Source: Sutterella sp.
GTDB lineage: Bacteria > Pseudomonadota > Gammaproteobacteria > Burkholderiales > Burkholderiaceae_F
Length of the DNA stretch: 12,171 bases
NCBI GenBank assembly: GCA_020025915.1
Contig: JAHHRH010000040.1
Coordinates: 1 to 12,171 of the forward strand
Direction: 5' to 3'
Part shown: positions 6,735 through 12,171 of the stretch, in pieces
Numbering within the stretch: position 1 is the first letter of the stretch
Layout: the number at the start of each line of letters is the position of its first letter
Notes under the pieces: model-generated
What the model saw: only the letters and a program-made list of their open reading frames with translations
Database searches by the model: none
What the model was told of the DNA's origin: nothing
Program-made: the position numbers and the translations under genes

Positions 6735-7313
6735 TTATTTTCGTTCGACTTTTGCCTTCACTAATTCGCTCGTAATATACGACCAGGCGGCTTCATTCAA
6801 GGTCGATCGTTTGGGATTCACACCAAACTTACGCGTATAGAAAAAACCTTCAAGTGCCATGACAGCGACAAAGGCAGGGACGCGCTCTTCGTCAGGCAAA
6901 GCATCAATACGATGAAAGAGTCGCTCGTACCATTCATAAACGGGCGCCATCAGTTCTTCGTCATGCACAAACTGAGAGAGGAGCGCGACGCCCACGTCAG
7001 CCCAAGCACGGCTATCTTTTTCAAACGACTTAAACCACTCCACAAGACCTGGTACCAAGGTCTCATCGGGTCGCCCTTTAAAGAGGGCTTCGTGCCGACG
7101 TTGCTCTTCTTCAAGATGGTAAGCATAGTCGGCAATGAGTGCAGCATAGAGTTCGCGCTTATTTTTGAAGTGATACATACAAGCGCCTTTACTTAAACCA
7201 GCCTCCTTCGCTGCGCGATCCATCGTTAACGCATCAAAACCATCACGGCGAATGACCTCTCTCGCGGCCACTATAATGGATTCACGCGTTCGTCTGGCTT
7301 TATCACTTATCAT
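6735..7313 (-). CDS. TetR/AcrR-family transcriptional regulator
   Basis: The 192-residue protein has an N-terminal TetR DNA-binding domain in its first ~55 residues: RRTRESIIVAAREVI, then the helix-turn-helix FDALTMDRAAKEAGLSKGACMYHFKNKRELYAALI. The C-terminal ~130 residues form a helical ligand-binding and dimer domain that cannot be assigned to a ligand. Start choice: an ATG (7313) and a GTG one codon earlier (7316) both follow GGAG at 10 and 7 bases. A TTG at 7346 would add 11 unconserved residues and is less likely. TAAAAT on the minus strand (7358-7363) is a possible -10 box. The likely target is the MmgE/PrpD gene just downstream, or its own promoter; the reductase gene upstream is separated by a strong terminator. 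Confidence 0.9.
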   Translation of the reverse strand: MISDKARRTRESIIVAAREVIRRDGFDALTMDRAAKEAGLSKGACMYHFKNKRELYAALIADYAYHLEEEQRRHEALFKGRPDETLVPGLVEWFKSFEKDSRAWADVGVALLSQFVHDEELMAPVYEWYERLFHRIDALPDEERVPAFVAVMALEGFFYTRKFGVNPKRSTLNEAAWSYITSELVKAKVERK

Positions 7314-7377
7314 CACACCACGGCTCCAATCGTTCGACTGTCTCAAAAAAAGAGAGTATTTTAGCGTTTTTGGGCGA

Positions 7378-7414
7378 TAAAACGCCCGCGGTCTTACGGC
7401 ACGCGGGCGTTTTA
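7378..7414 (-). terminator. Strong terminator after the UrdA-like reductase
   Basis: TAAAACGCCCGCG (7378-7390) pairs perfectly with CGCGGGCGTTTTA (7402-7414) around an 11-base loop, giving a GC-rich stem with a TTTTA end on either strand. It follows the reductase stop by about 48 bp and insulates the TetR gene downstream. Confidence 0.88.
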
Positions 7415-7462
7415 TTGTTTTTGGCGGCGAGGAATCCGCCTTATTGATTAGCGAGCAGACCC

Positions 7463-9229
7463 TTACTTAGCAGCTTGAGCAGCGGCTTCGCCTGCGATAC
7501 GACCGAAGACGATGATGTCAGTGTAGGCATTACCGCCCAAGCGGTTCGTACCATGCGTGACACCCGTCACTTCACCCGCAGCCCAAAGCCCCGGGATCAC
7601 CTTGCCTTCAGCCGTCAAGGCCTGAGCCTTTTCGTTGATACGTACGCCACCCATGGTGTGGTGGGTCGACGGCACGGCCTTAATCACATAGTACTTGCCC
7701 TGGGACATATCCATCAGGCCAGCACGGTGGTTGAAGTCCTTGTCGTTACCCTTGCCAGCCATATCAGTGACGCGCTTAACAGTCGACTGGAGCTGATCAA
7801 ACGGGATCTTCGTGAAGTCAGCAATGCACTTCAGATCGTCACAGGTAGCCATGATGCCCTGCTTCGTGAAGGCTTCGTATTCATTGGCGTGTTCCTTCAC
7901 CGTGTTGGAGATCTTGCCGATGTTGTCGTTCCAGAGAACCCAGCAATAACGACCCGTCTGATTGAGGATGGCTTCAGAAAGGACGTCACGGCGCTGAAGT
8001 TCTTCAACAAAGCGCTTACCTTCTTGGTTAAGCATGATAGCGCCGTCAAAGCGAGCGTCAGCGATCAATTCAATCGCGCCAGACAAGGGGTCACAAATCG
8101 GATAGGTCTGGATATAACCCATGTTGACAAGTTCAGCACCGGCTCGTTCGGCCATATAAAGTGCTTCACCCGTAGAGCCAGGCGCATCGGTTGTCTTGAA
8201 ACGTTCATCAATCTTCGGGTTATACTTCTTGACCATTTCAGCATTAGCACCGAAACCGCCCGTAGCGAGCACAACACCGCCCTTGGCATTAAAGGTATAT
8301 TCGGCACCGTCCATCGTGGCCTTCACACCAACCACACGACCGTCCTTGTCCTTGATCAGTTCCTCAGCCTTCATATTCGTGATGACTGGAATGCCAAGTT
8401 CGTCAGCCTTAGCCTGGAACTTCGCAATGAATTCCGTACCCGTATGACCCACAGGAATCAAAGCACGCTTACGGCTATGTCCACCAAAGAAGAAGAGGTT
8501 GTCGTCTTCAAAGCGAACGCCCAAATAGTCGCGGCACCACTTGGCAGCGTCAAGCGCTTCGTGCGTCATCACATTGATGACCTTCATGTCACCCTTTTCG
8601 TCACCGCCCTTAAAGGTGTCTTTAGCGTGAAGTTCGGGGCTATCGTCATTGATATTGAGCTTCGGTTGCACCCAGTTCTTGGCCACGTTCATTTCAGCGC
8701 CAGAAATCAAAGAGTTACCACCGACAGCCGGCATCTTTTCAAGAAGCACCACATTTGCGCCTGCAGCCTTTGCCGTAATCGCAGCCGAGAAACCAGCGCC
8801 ACCAGCACCAATCACAACCACGTCGTAGTTGCTCGTCTTAGGCAGATCGCGAGCCACCTTCTTCAAGGCCTTCTTGTCAGCCTTAGCCAACGTGACTCCA
8901 GCCTTTTTGGCTGCATCGTTTACGGCATCGACAAAACCCTTTGAAGAGAAGGTCGCACCAGAGATCATGTCGAGGTCCGTCGAACTCTGCGCGATCACCT
9001 CATCCTTAAATTCAGAAAAGACCTTCTTTGCAAGAATGGGGTTCTCAGAAGACTTCAGAACCTTGATGTCCTGGATCTTGCCATTATCAAACGTCACGGC
9101 GACCGTAATGTCGCCATGCTTACCCACACCCGTGCCTTCCGTGGTCACCGGCGCAGCAAAAAGAGAAGCAGAAAGCGTACCCGCCACAACCATCGCTGCG
9201 GCAGACAGCATTGTTTTCTTGAATTGCAT
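7463..9229 (-). CDS. urdA: Periplasmic FMN/FAD reductase, probable urocanate reductase
   Basis: The 588-residue precursor starts with a Sec signal peptide (MQFKK, hydrophobic 7-24, likely cleavage near SLFA/A). Next is an FMN-binding domain (about 33-112) with D87-x-x-S-G-A-T93; Thr93 fits the ApbE flavinylation motif. A FAD_binding_2/fumarate reductase domain (134-588) follows, with the FAD loop GAGGAG (141-146). By eye alignment, Y376 (YIQTYP), D391 (ADAR), R414 (QRRD), H523 (HHTMGG) and R563 (NRLGGN) match the UrdA residues I recall as Y373, D388, R411, H520 and R560, a constant offset of three. Fumarate reductases have His and Thr/Glu instead of this Tyr/Asp pair. UrdA reduces urocanate to imidazole propionate as an anaerobic electron sink. 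No CxxCH heme motif is present, so electrons must come from another protein. GAGGA lies 9 bases before the ATG. Generic flavin reductase is certain; urocanate specificity is likely. Confidence 0.85.
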   Translation of the reverse strand: MQFKKTMLSAAAMVVAGTLSASLFAAPVTTEGTGVGKHGDITVAVTFDNGKIQDIKVLKSSENPILAKKVFSEFKDEVIAQSSTDLDMISGATFSSKGFVDAVNDAAKKAGVTLAKADKKALKKVARDLPKTSNYDVVVIGAGGAGFSAAITAKAAGANVVLLEKMPAVGGNSLISGAEMNVAKNWVQPKLNINDDSPELHAKDTFKGGDEKGDMKVINVMTHEALDAAKWCRDYLGVRFEDDNLFFFGGHSRKRALIPVGHTGTEFIAKFQAKADELGIPVITNMKAEELIKDKDGRVVGVKATMDGAEYTFNAKGGVVLATGGFGANAEMVKKYNPKIDERFKTTDAPGSTGEALYMAERAGAELVNMGYIQTYPICDPLSGAIELIADARFDGAIMLNQEGKRFVEELQRRDVLSEAILNQTGRYCWVLWNDNIGKISNTVKEHANEYEAFTKQGIMATCDDLKCIADFTKIPFDQLQSTVKRVTDMAGKGNDKDFNHRAGLMDMSQGKYYVIKAVPSTHHTMGGVRINEKAQALTAEGKVIPGLWAAGEVTGVTHGTNRLGGNAYTDIIVFGRIAGEAAAQAAK

Positions 9230-9332
9230 GATGTTTGGTCCTCAATGCATGACAATAAGAGATTGACGTCATGTTACTCCGAAACCGACTCATTGGTCTT
9301 TTTTATCCAGGTAAATCACCTTAGTATTAACC

Positions 9333-9397
9333 CCATCTAAACCATCTAGAAACGCAATTCTTCTCCGCTTGTACAGGCGTTTTTTGACTTTAGATGG
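9333..9397. repeat. TAGATGG site cluster near the reductase promoter
   Basis: On the minus strand, TCTAGATGG and TTTAGATGG stand side by side with a 9-bp period (9342-9350 and 9333-9341). A third copy, TTTAGATGG, is inverted at 9389-9397. The pair lies about 105-120 bp upstream of the reductase start, next to a possible -10 box. A further exact TTTAGATGG occurs at 11771-11779, at the -35 of the GNAT gene. The spacing suggests a protein-binding site, but no binding family is recognised. Confidence 0.45.
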
Positions 9398-9521
9398 TTT
9401 TCCCTATTAGTACTCTTCCCAAGAGTTAACTAACTAACCGTTGAATCGGATTTTAAGGGGGATGTCTGCTTTTTATCGAACGAGATCGATTTTTCCCTCA
9501 CTCAAAAGAGTCACTAGTACA

Positions 9522-9541
9522 CCTTGACGGATCCATCAAGG
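9522..9541. promoter_or_regulatory. 20-bp near-perfect palindrome, candidate operator
   Basis: CCTTGACGGATCCATCAAGG is symmetric at 9 of 10 pairs (only C9528/A9535 fails). It contains TTGACG, a possible -35 element on the plus strand. It lies about 250 bp before the Dcu-like gene and 290 bp before the reductase gene. The length fits a homodimeric regulator spanning two helical turns. Confidence 0.5.
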
Positions 9542-9564
9542 CGAACTTCGTTAAACACAATCAA

Positions 9565-9610
9565 TACAAATTTGTACTAGTCAAATTTGTACTAATCTCG
9601 CCGTTACAAT
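9565..9610 (+). promoter_or_regulatory. Tandem 15-bp repeats overlapping a probable promoter
   Basis: CAAATTTGTACTA occurs at 9567-9579 and again at 9582-9594, an exact 15-bp period. The first copy forms the 12-bp palindrome TACAAATTTGTA (9565-9576). TACAAT at 9605-9610 is a good -10 box. The second repeat covers the place where its -35 would be, and no consensus -35 exists there. This is the layout of an activator-dependent or repressed promoter, most likely for the Dcu-like gene, with a leader of about 180 bases. Confidence 0.5.
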
Positions 9611-9794
9611 TTTTCCCTAAAAATCAAGTTATTTGTCGGCAATGTGTGTCCGAGAATAATTTAGCCAAACACATCCCCGCAACTCTTCACACAAACGGAT
9701 ACAATGGAAGGTTACCATCATTGACCATATCGCCTTACATCGGTCAACAAAACGATGGATACACCCTTTTCTCCAACCCCCCTTACAAAACAAA

Positions 9795-11129
9795 ATGGAT
9801 ATGGATTTTAATTTTTGGCTACAGTTCGCCGTTGTCATGGTGTGCGTAGCCCTTGGTGGCCGCCTTGGCGGCGTTGGCCTCGGTGCTGCCGGTGGTCTTG
9901 GTGTCTCTATTCTCGTTCTCGGTCTCGGCGTTCCTCCAGGCTCTCCTCCCGTTTCTGTACTTCTCATCATCACAGCCGTGATTGCGTGTACATCCGTACT
10001 CCAAGGTTCTGGCGGTCTAGACTTGATGGTACGCATCGCTGAAAAGATGTTGCGCAAGTATCCACGCGCCATTACGATCGTCGGCCCCTTTGTCTGCTCA
10101 TTCTTTGTGATGTTGGTCGGCACGGCCTATGTGGCTTTCGCCGTTTACCCTGTGGTCGCTGAAGTAGCAGCCTCCGCGAAAGTGCGTCCAGAACGAGCCG
10201 TGTCCGCCTCGGTGATCTGTGCGGGTATTGGTGTCATGGCCTCCCCGATGTCTGCTGCTATGGCAGCCATGGTGGGCATCATGAGTGTGCAAGGTGTGTC
10301 GTTCGGTCAAATTTTGGCCGTCACGGTGCCAACCTTCCTCTTGTCTATCGTTTGCGCCGCACTCTCCGTTTTCTGGCGTGGCAAAGAACTCGAACAAGAT
10401 CCTGAATTCCAACGCCGTGTCGCGACGGGCGACTACACGTGGCTTGCCGTTAGTGACCACACGAAGAAATTCACGCCCATGCCCTTTGCTCGCCGCGCTG
10501 TTGGCATCTTCTTGTTGGGTATCTTAGTGGCCATTCTCGTTGGCTCCGTCTCTGACCTTCGTCCGTCTTGGACGGTGGGCGACAGCACCAAACTGTTGCC
10601 GGTGCCTAATATCATTCAGATGGTGATGCTTGCTACGGCCTTCTTCATCATCATGCTTTGCCGCGTGCCGAGCGAAAAGTTTGCCTCGGGCTCTGTTTTC
10701 CGTTCTGGCTTGATCGGTGTGGTTGGTGTCTTCGGTATTGCCTGGTGCACGGGTACATTCTTCGACCAGCACACCAAGGTGCTTGCTGACGCCTTCGCTG
10801 GCATTGCTCAGGAAGCCCCGTTCATCTTCTGTATTGCCGCTTTCTGCGTTTCGACCGTTATTTTCTCTCCGACGGTTTCTACATCCATCATGATGCCGCT
10901 TGGCCTCAAGTTTGGTTTACCGCCTGAGTTTCTCGTTGGCACCTGGGCTTGCTGCTATGGTGACTTCGTGATCCCGGGTGGTGCTCAGATTGGTTGCACG
11001 GCCTTTGACCGTACGGGTACAACGCGCCTTGGTTCGTTTGTGATCAACCATTCCTACTTGCGTCCTGGCCTCGTCTTTGTGGTTTGTGGCACATTAATCG
11101 GTTGGATCATTTCCAAGTTTGTCTTCTAA
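9795..11129 (+). CDS. DcuA/DcuB-family anaerobic C4-dicarboxylate carrier
   Basis: This 444-residue inner-membrane protein has about 10-12 hydrophobic segments. It aligns by eye with E. coli DcuA end to end: RLGGVGLGAAGGLGV (23-37) near the N-terminus, a GGLDLMVRIAEKMLRKYP segment, PVVAEVAASAKVRPERAVS, the ASPMSAA loop, and DRTGTTRLGSFVINH (405-419) near the C-terminus. Dcu proteins exchange fumarate, malate or aspartate for succinate, or take them up, during anaerobic growth. Here the gene is divergent from a periplasmic flavin reductase, so it may serve the same respiration, either with C4 acids or with another carboxylate. The ATG at 9795 is followed by another at 9801; neither has a ribosome site in the C- and A-rich leader. 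Family is clear, substrate uncertain. Confidence 0.9.
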   Translation: MDMDFNFWLQFAVVMVCVALGGRLGGVGLGAAGGLGVSILVLGLGVPPGSPPVSVLLIITAVIACTSVLQGSGGLDLMVRIAEKMLRKYPRAITIVGPFVCSFFVMLVGTAYVAFAVYPVVAEVAASAKVRPERAVSASVICAGIGVMASPMSAAMAAMVGIMSVQGVSFGQILAVTVPTFLLSIVCAALSVFWRGKELEQDPEFQRRVATGDYTWLAVSDHTKKFTPMPFARRAVGIFLLGILVAILVGSVSDLRPSWTVGDSTKLLPVPNIIQMVMLATAFFIIMLCRVPSEKFASGSVFRSGLIGVVGVFGIAWCTGTFFDQHTKVLADAFAGIAQEAPFIFCIAAFCVSTVIFSPTVSTSIMMPLGLKFGLPPEFLVGTWACCYGDFVIPGGAQIGCTAFDRTGTTRLGSFVINHSYLRPGLVFVVCGTLIGWIISKFVF

Positions 11130-11157
11130 CGAGCGTTTAGCGTTCGAACCTCCAAAC

Positions 11158-11195
11158 AAAAGCCTCCAGTTTCTCGACAAGACTGGAGGCTTTTT
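11158..11195. terminator. Bidirectional terminator between Dcu-like and GNAT genes
   Basis: AAAAGCCTCCAGT (11158-11170) pairs with ACTGGAGGCTTTTT (11182-11195) around an 11-base loop, with T-runs on both strands. It lies 29 bp after the carrier stop and 18 bp after the stop of the convergent GNAT gene. Confidence 0.9.
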
Positions 11196-11212
11196 CCTAG
11201 ACCAAAACCAAA

Positions 11213-11698
11213 CTAAAACGTCAGCATCATGTCGTACCACTTGGCACCGCCATGCTCGGACTTAGAGAGCCCCATATTAACAAAGCCATAACCCTCATAG
11301 TAGTGAATGAGGCGCTCTTTACAAGTCAAAATTAAACCTTTACGACCTTCGGCTTTCGCCTTTTCGATATAGGCGTTCATGAGGATCGGCGCACTACCTT
11401 GACCGCGCTCTGAAGAGAGCACACAAAAGCCAAAAATCGACTGCCAAGCGCCTTGCGGATCGTGCAAATTGGCATCTTCAAACATCGGATCAGAAATCAC
11501 GGTGTCGTTTGTTACCATCCCGTCGATCAAGCCTACAGGCTCACCATGACGGCAAAGCAACAAAAAGCACTCTGGAAACACCGTCATACGTCGCTCAAAA
11601 CTCTCGCGAGTCGCCTTTTCTTCAGGCGGAAAAGATTGCGCTTCAATGTCGGTCATCACATCAAGGTCTGACATTCGAGCGGGACGTACGGTATACAT
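11213..11698 (-). CDS. GNAT-family N-acetyltransferase (AANAT-like)
   Basis: The 161-residue protein begins YTVRPARMSDLDVMTDIEAQSFPPEE, typical of the arylalkylamine/serotonin N-acetyltransferase-like branch of GNAT enzymes. The acetyl-CoA pyrophosphate loop is SSERGQGSAPILM (R98-G-Q-G101). The C-terminal YYEGYGFVNMGLSKSEHGGAKWYDM (split here by residues 133-157) is the characteristic end of that branch. It likely acetylates a small amine with acetyl-CoA; the acceptor is unknown. The start is the ATG at 11698 because AAAGGA lies 6 bases upstream. A longer frame to 11851 would cross the promoter and adds unrelated sequence. A TATAAT box lies about 50 bp upstream. The gene is divergent from the pepT fragment. 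Confidence 0.88.
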   Translation of the reverse strand: MYTVRPARMSDLDVMTDIEAQSFPPEEKATRESFERRMTVFPECFLLLCRHGEPVGLIDGMVTNDTVISDPMFEDANLHDPQGAWQSIFGFCVLSSERGQGSAPILMNAYIEKAKAEGRKGLILTCKERLIHYYEGYGFVNMGLSKSEHGGAKWYDMMLTF

Positions 11699-11746
11699 AG
11701 CGATTCCTTTATGTATTTTTGAGGATACAAACAATGAGAGAACTCC

Positions 11747-11779
11747 ATTATAGGTGCATCGTGCTATCGTTTTAGATGG
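11747..11779 (-). promoter_or_regulatory. GNAT promoter with TTTAGATGG site at -35
   Basis: The minus strand has a perfect TATAAT (11747-11752), about 50 bp before the GNAT start. The -35 position has no consensus; instead it overlaps TTTAGATGG (11771-11779, plus-strand reading), the same 9-mer found twice in the reductase control region. An adjacent hairpin GGCGCT/AGCGCC spans 11778-11797. Confidence 0.55.
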
Positions 11780-11802
11780 CGCTCGTTTTCCAGCGCCTCG
11801 CA

Positions 11803-11816
11803 CAACACCTGTGTTG
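11803..11816. promoter_or_regulatory. Small inverted repeat upstream of pepT
   Basis: CAACAC (11803-11808) and GTGTTG (11811-11816) are perfect 6-bp arms with a 2-bp centre, about 40 bp before the pepT start and in the GNAT-pepT divergent region. It is a possible operator, but short enough to occur by chance. Confidence 0.3.
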
Positions 11817-11856
11817 ATCAATTCGCAGGCTGACTTTTGTTTCGTTGACACGCACT

Positions 11857-11935
11857 ATGAACTATACCAATCCCGCCGAGTTCCCCCTTGTTGCACGTTT
11901 TCTTCGTTACACACAGTTTGATACGCAGTCCAATT
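11857..11935 (+). pseudogene. pepT: 5' fragment of peptidase T gene, interrupted
   Basis: From the ATG at 11857 the first 26 codons encode MNYTNPAEFPLVARFLRYTQ followed by FDTQSN. LVARFLRYTQFDTQSN matches the start of tripeptidase PepT (E. coli begins with LLERFLNYVSLDTQSK as I recall). After the Asn the frame loses all resemblance, continues through 28 unrelated codons and ends at TAG 12019-12021. The break coincides with the likely right end of an IS200/IS605-type element whose tnpA end lies on the other strand. The rest of pepT presumably lies beyond the window. The ATG has no clear ribosome site. The match is short but specific in motif and position. If real, aminotripeptidase activity from this locus is lost unless the element excises precisely. 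Confidence 0.6.
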
Positions 11936-11957
11936 TTGAACAAATGGCCCGCGCATT

Positions 11958-11977
11958 CTCGCTCGTTCACTGGCGAG
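11958..11977. repeat. Subterminal hairpin of the IS200/IS605-type element
   Basis: CTCGC (11958-11962) and GCGAG (11973-11977) form a 5-bp stem with a 10-base loop, extendable by a T-G wobble. It lies between the tnpA stop and the proposed right tip, where IS200/IS605 elements carry the foldback recognised by TnpA. The stem is shorter than usual, so the call is tentative. Confidence 0.4.
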
Positions 11978-12171
11978 TCAAGCAGGCCGACGATTTTGTG
12001 AATTTCTCCGTAAGGCTTTAGAGGTTTTAATTGCCTTTTCGCTGGGAGGGGTCTGTTGTTGTTCGATATATCGCTGCACAACCTCAATGCTCGCTCCTCC
12101 GCAAGAGACTACACAATAACTAGCCTGCATCTTGCAAGCTCCGCTAACAACGCCAGAAATCCGGTAGCAAT
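11978..12171 (-). CDS. tnpA: IS200/IS605 TnpA transposase, C-terminal part
   Basis: An open minus-strand frame enters from the window edge and ends at TGA (11978-11980), giving the last ~64 residues. It contains ASYCVVSCGGASIEVVQRYI followed by EQQ. This is the C-terminal pattern of HUH/Y1 transposases of the IS200/IS605 group, in which a (W)xxSYxxxSCGG strand is followed by the helix holding the catalytic tyrosine. Tyr in QRYIEQQ is the expected nucleophile position; the preceding Gln also fits the YxxxQ motif (YIEQQ). A tail of about 24 polar residues follows. The HUH motif lies outside the window. An overlapping 89-residue frame here is a shadow. Confidence is limited by the short length. 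Confidence 0.65.
   Translation of the reverse strand, partial: CYRISGVVSGACKMQASYCVVSCGGASIEVVQRYIEQQQTPPSEKAIKTSKALRRNSQNRRPA

Larger units (their letters stand above)
9230..9794. promoter_or_regulatory. Shared divergent control region, urdA-like / dcu-like
   Basis: This 565-bp stretch contains no convincing gene on either strand and separates the two divergent genes. It is AT-rich and holds the motif clusters listed separately. TAGTAC or its complement occurs four times (9408-9413, 9514-9519, 9575-9580, 9589-9594). A TGACGTCA palindrome lies at 9264-9271. The reductase side may use TAATAC (minus strand, about 9326-9331) as -10. The carrier side may use TACAAT at 9605-9610. Another possibility for the carrier is TTGTCG (9633-9638) with ATAATT at 17-bp spacing. 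These promoter calls are weak. Confidence 0.6.
11936..12171 (-). mobile_element. IS200/IS605-family element, right end (partial)
   Basis: A tnpA-like 3' end on the minus strand, a subterminal hairpin (11958-11977), and loss of pepT homology at about 11935 together define the right end of a Y1-transposase element. The minus strand reads TCAA at 11936-11939, which equals the right-end cleavage tetranucleotide known for IS608; use of the same site here is an inference. The element continues past the window, so its left end and any tnpB or guide RNA are unseen. Confidence 0.55.

Noticed and set aside
7475..8944. A 489-codon open frame on the plus strand opposite the reductase gene
   Set aside because: It lies entirely antisense to a well-supported gene with a signal peptide and conserved flavin domains. 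Its translation shows no recognisable motif, and such long shadows are common opposite codon-biased genes.
7463..9229. Flavocytochrome c (heme-containing fumarate reductase) reading of the reductase
   Set aside because: No CxxCH heme-binding motif is present anywhere in the 588 residues, so it is a heme-free flavoprotein needing a separate electron donor.
9264..9271. TGACGTCA palindrome near the reductase start
   Set aside because: An isolated 8-mer with no second copy or known bacterial regulator using this exact site; noted only as part of the control region.
9629..10123. A 164-codon minus-strand frame at the start of the Dcu-like gene
   Set aside because: It overlaps the conserved N-terminal membrane segments of the carrier on the opposite strand, and its Pro/Thr/Arg-rich translation resembles no family I know.
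11818..12087. An 89-codon minus-strand frame at the right end
   Set aside because: It overlaps both the pepT start and the tnpA end in another frame, crosses the proposed element boundary, and its sequence has no family features.
1..12171. CRISPR arrays, tRNA or rRNA genes, or toxin-antitoxin pairs
   Set aside because: No regularly spaced repeats of 20-40 bases, no cloverleaf and no paired small genes with suitable features were found by reading both strands.

Overview
The window reads as a chromosomal segment of a Gram-negative, anaerobic or microaerophilic proteobacterium, most plausibly a gut member of the Burkholderiales such as the Sutterellaceae. That placement is an inference from protein style and gene content: a periplasmic flavin reductase of the fumarate/urocanate reductase family, a Dcu-type anaerobic transporter, a flavodoxin-like protein and DnaQ as a free epsilon subunit. 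No rRNA, tRNA, CRISPR array or phage genes were seen.

Layout. Left part (1-2100, minus strand): a YjdM/PhnA-type zinc-ribbon protein, then a dnaQ -> flavodoxin pair in which dnaQ is upstream. Middle-left (2100-5000, plus strand): a YbaK/ProX aminoacyl-tRNA deacylase whose start codon and conserved body lie in different frames, an M20 glutamate-carboxypeptidase-like metallopeptidase with an 18-bp perfect terminator stem, and an EamA/DMT drug/metabolite exporter. Middle (5066-7346, minus strand): an MmgE/PrpD-family lyase with a TetR regulator upstream in the same orientation. Right-middle (7378-11195): a periplasmic FMN/FAD reductase (minus) divergent from a DcuA/DcuB-family carrier (plus), separated by a 565-bp intergenic region full of ordered DNA motifs. 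Right end: a GNAT acetyltransferase (minus), divergent from the first ~26 codons of a peptidase T gene (plus) that is cut by an IS200/IS605-type element. The 3' end of that element's tnpA runs off the window.

Most interesting point. The reductase has the five active-site residues reported for urocanate reductase UrdA (Tyr, Asp, Arg, His, Arg), each at the Shewanella UrdA number plus three. It is therefore better called a urocanate reductase, which makes imidazole propionate in the periplasm, than a fumarate reductase. It is paired with a divergent Dcu-family carrier across a shared control region holding a 20-bp near-palindrome, two tandem 15-bp repeats overlapping a likely promoter, and a family of TAGATGG sites. 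Together these look like a regulated anaerobic respiration module. The quinol-oxidising partner, ApbE and histidine ammonia-lyase are not in the window.

Most gene ends carry clear intrinsic terminators, several shared by convergent genes. The window therefore consists mainly of one- and two-gene units.
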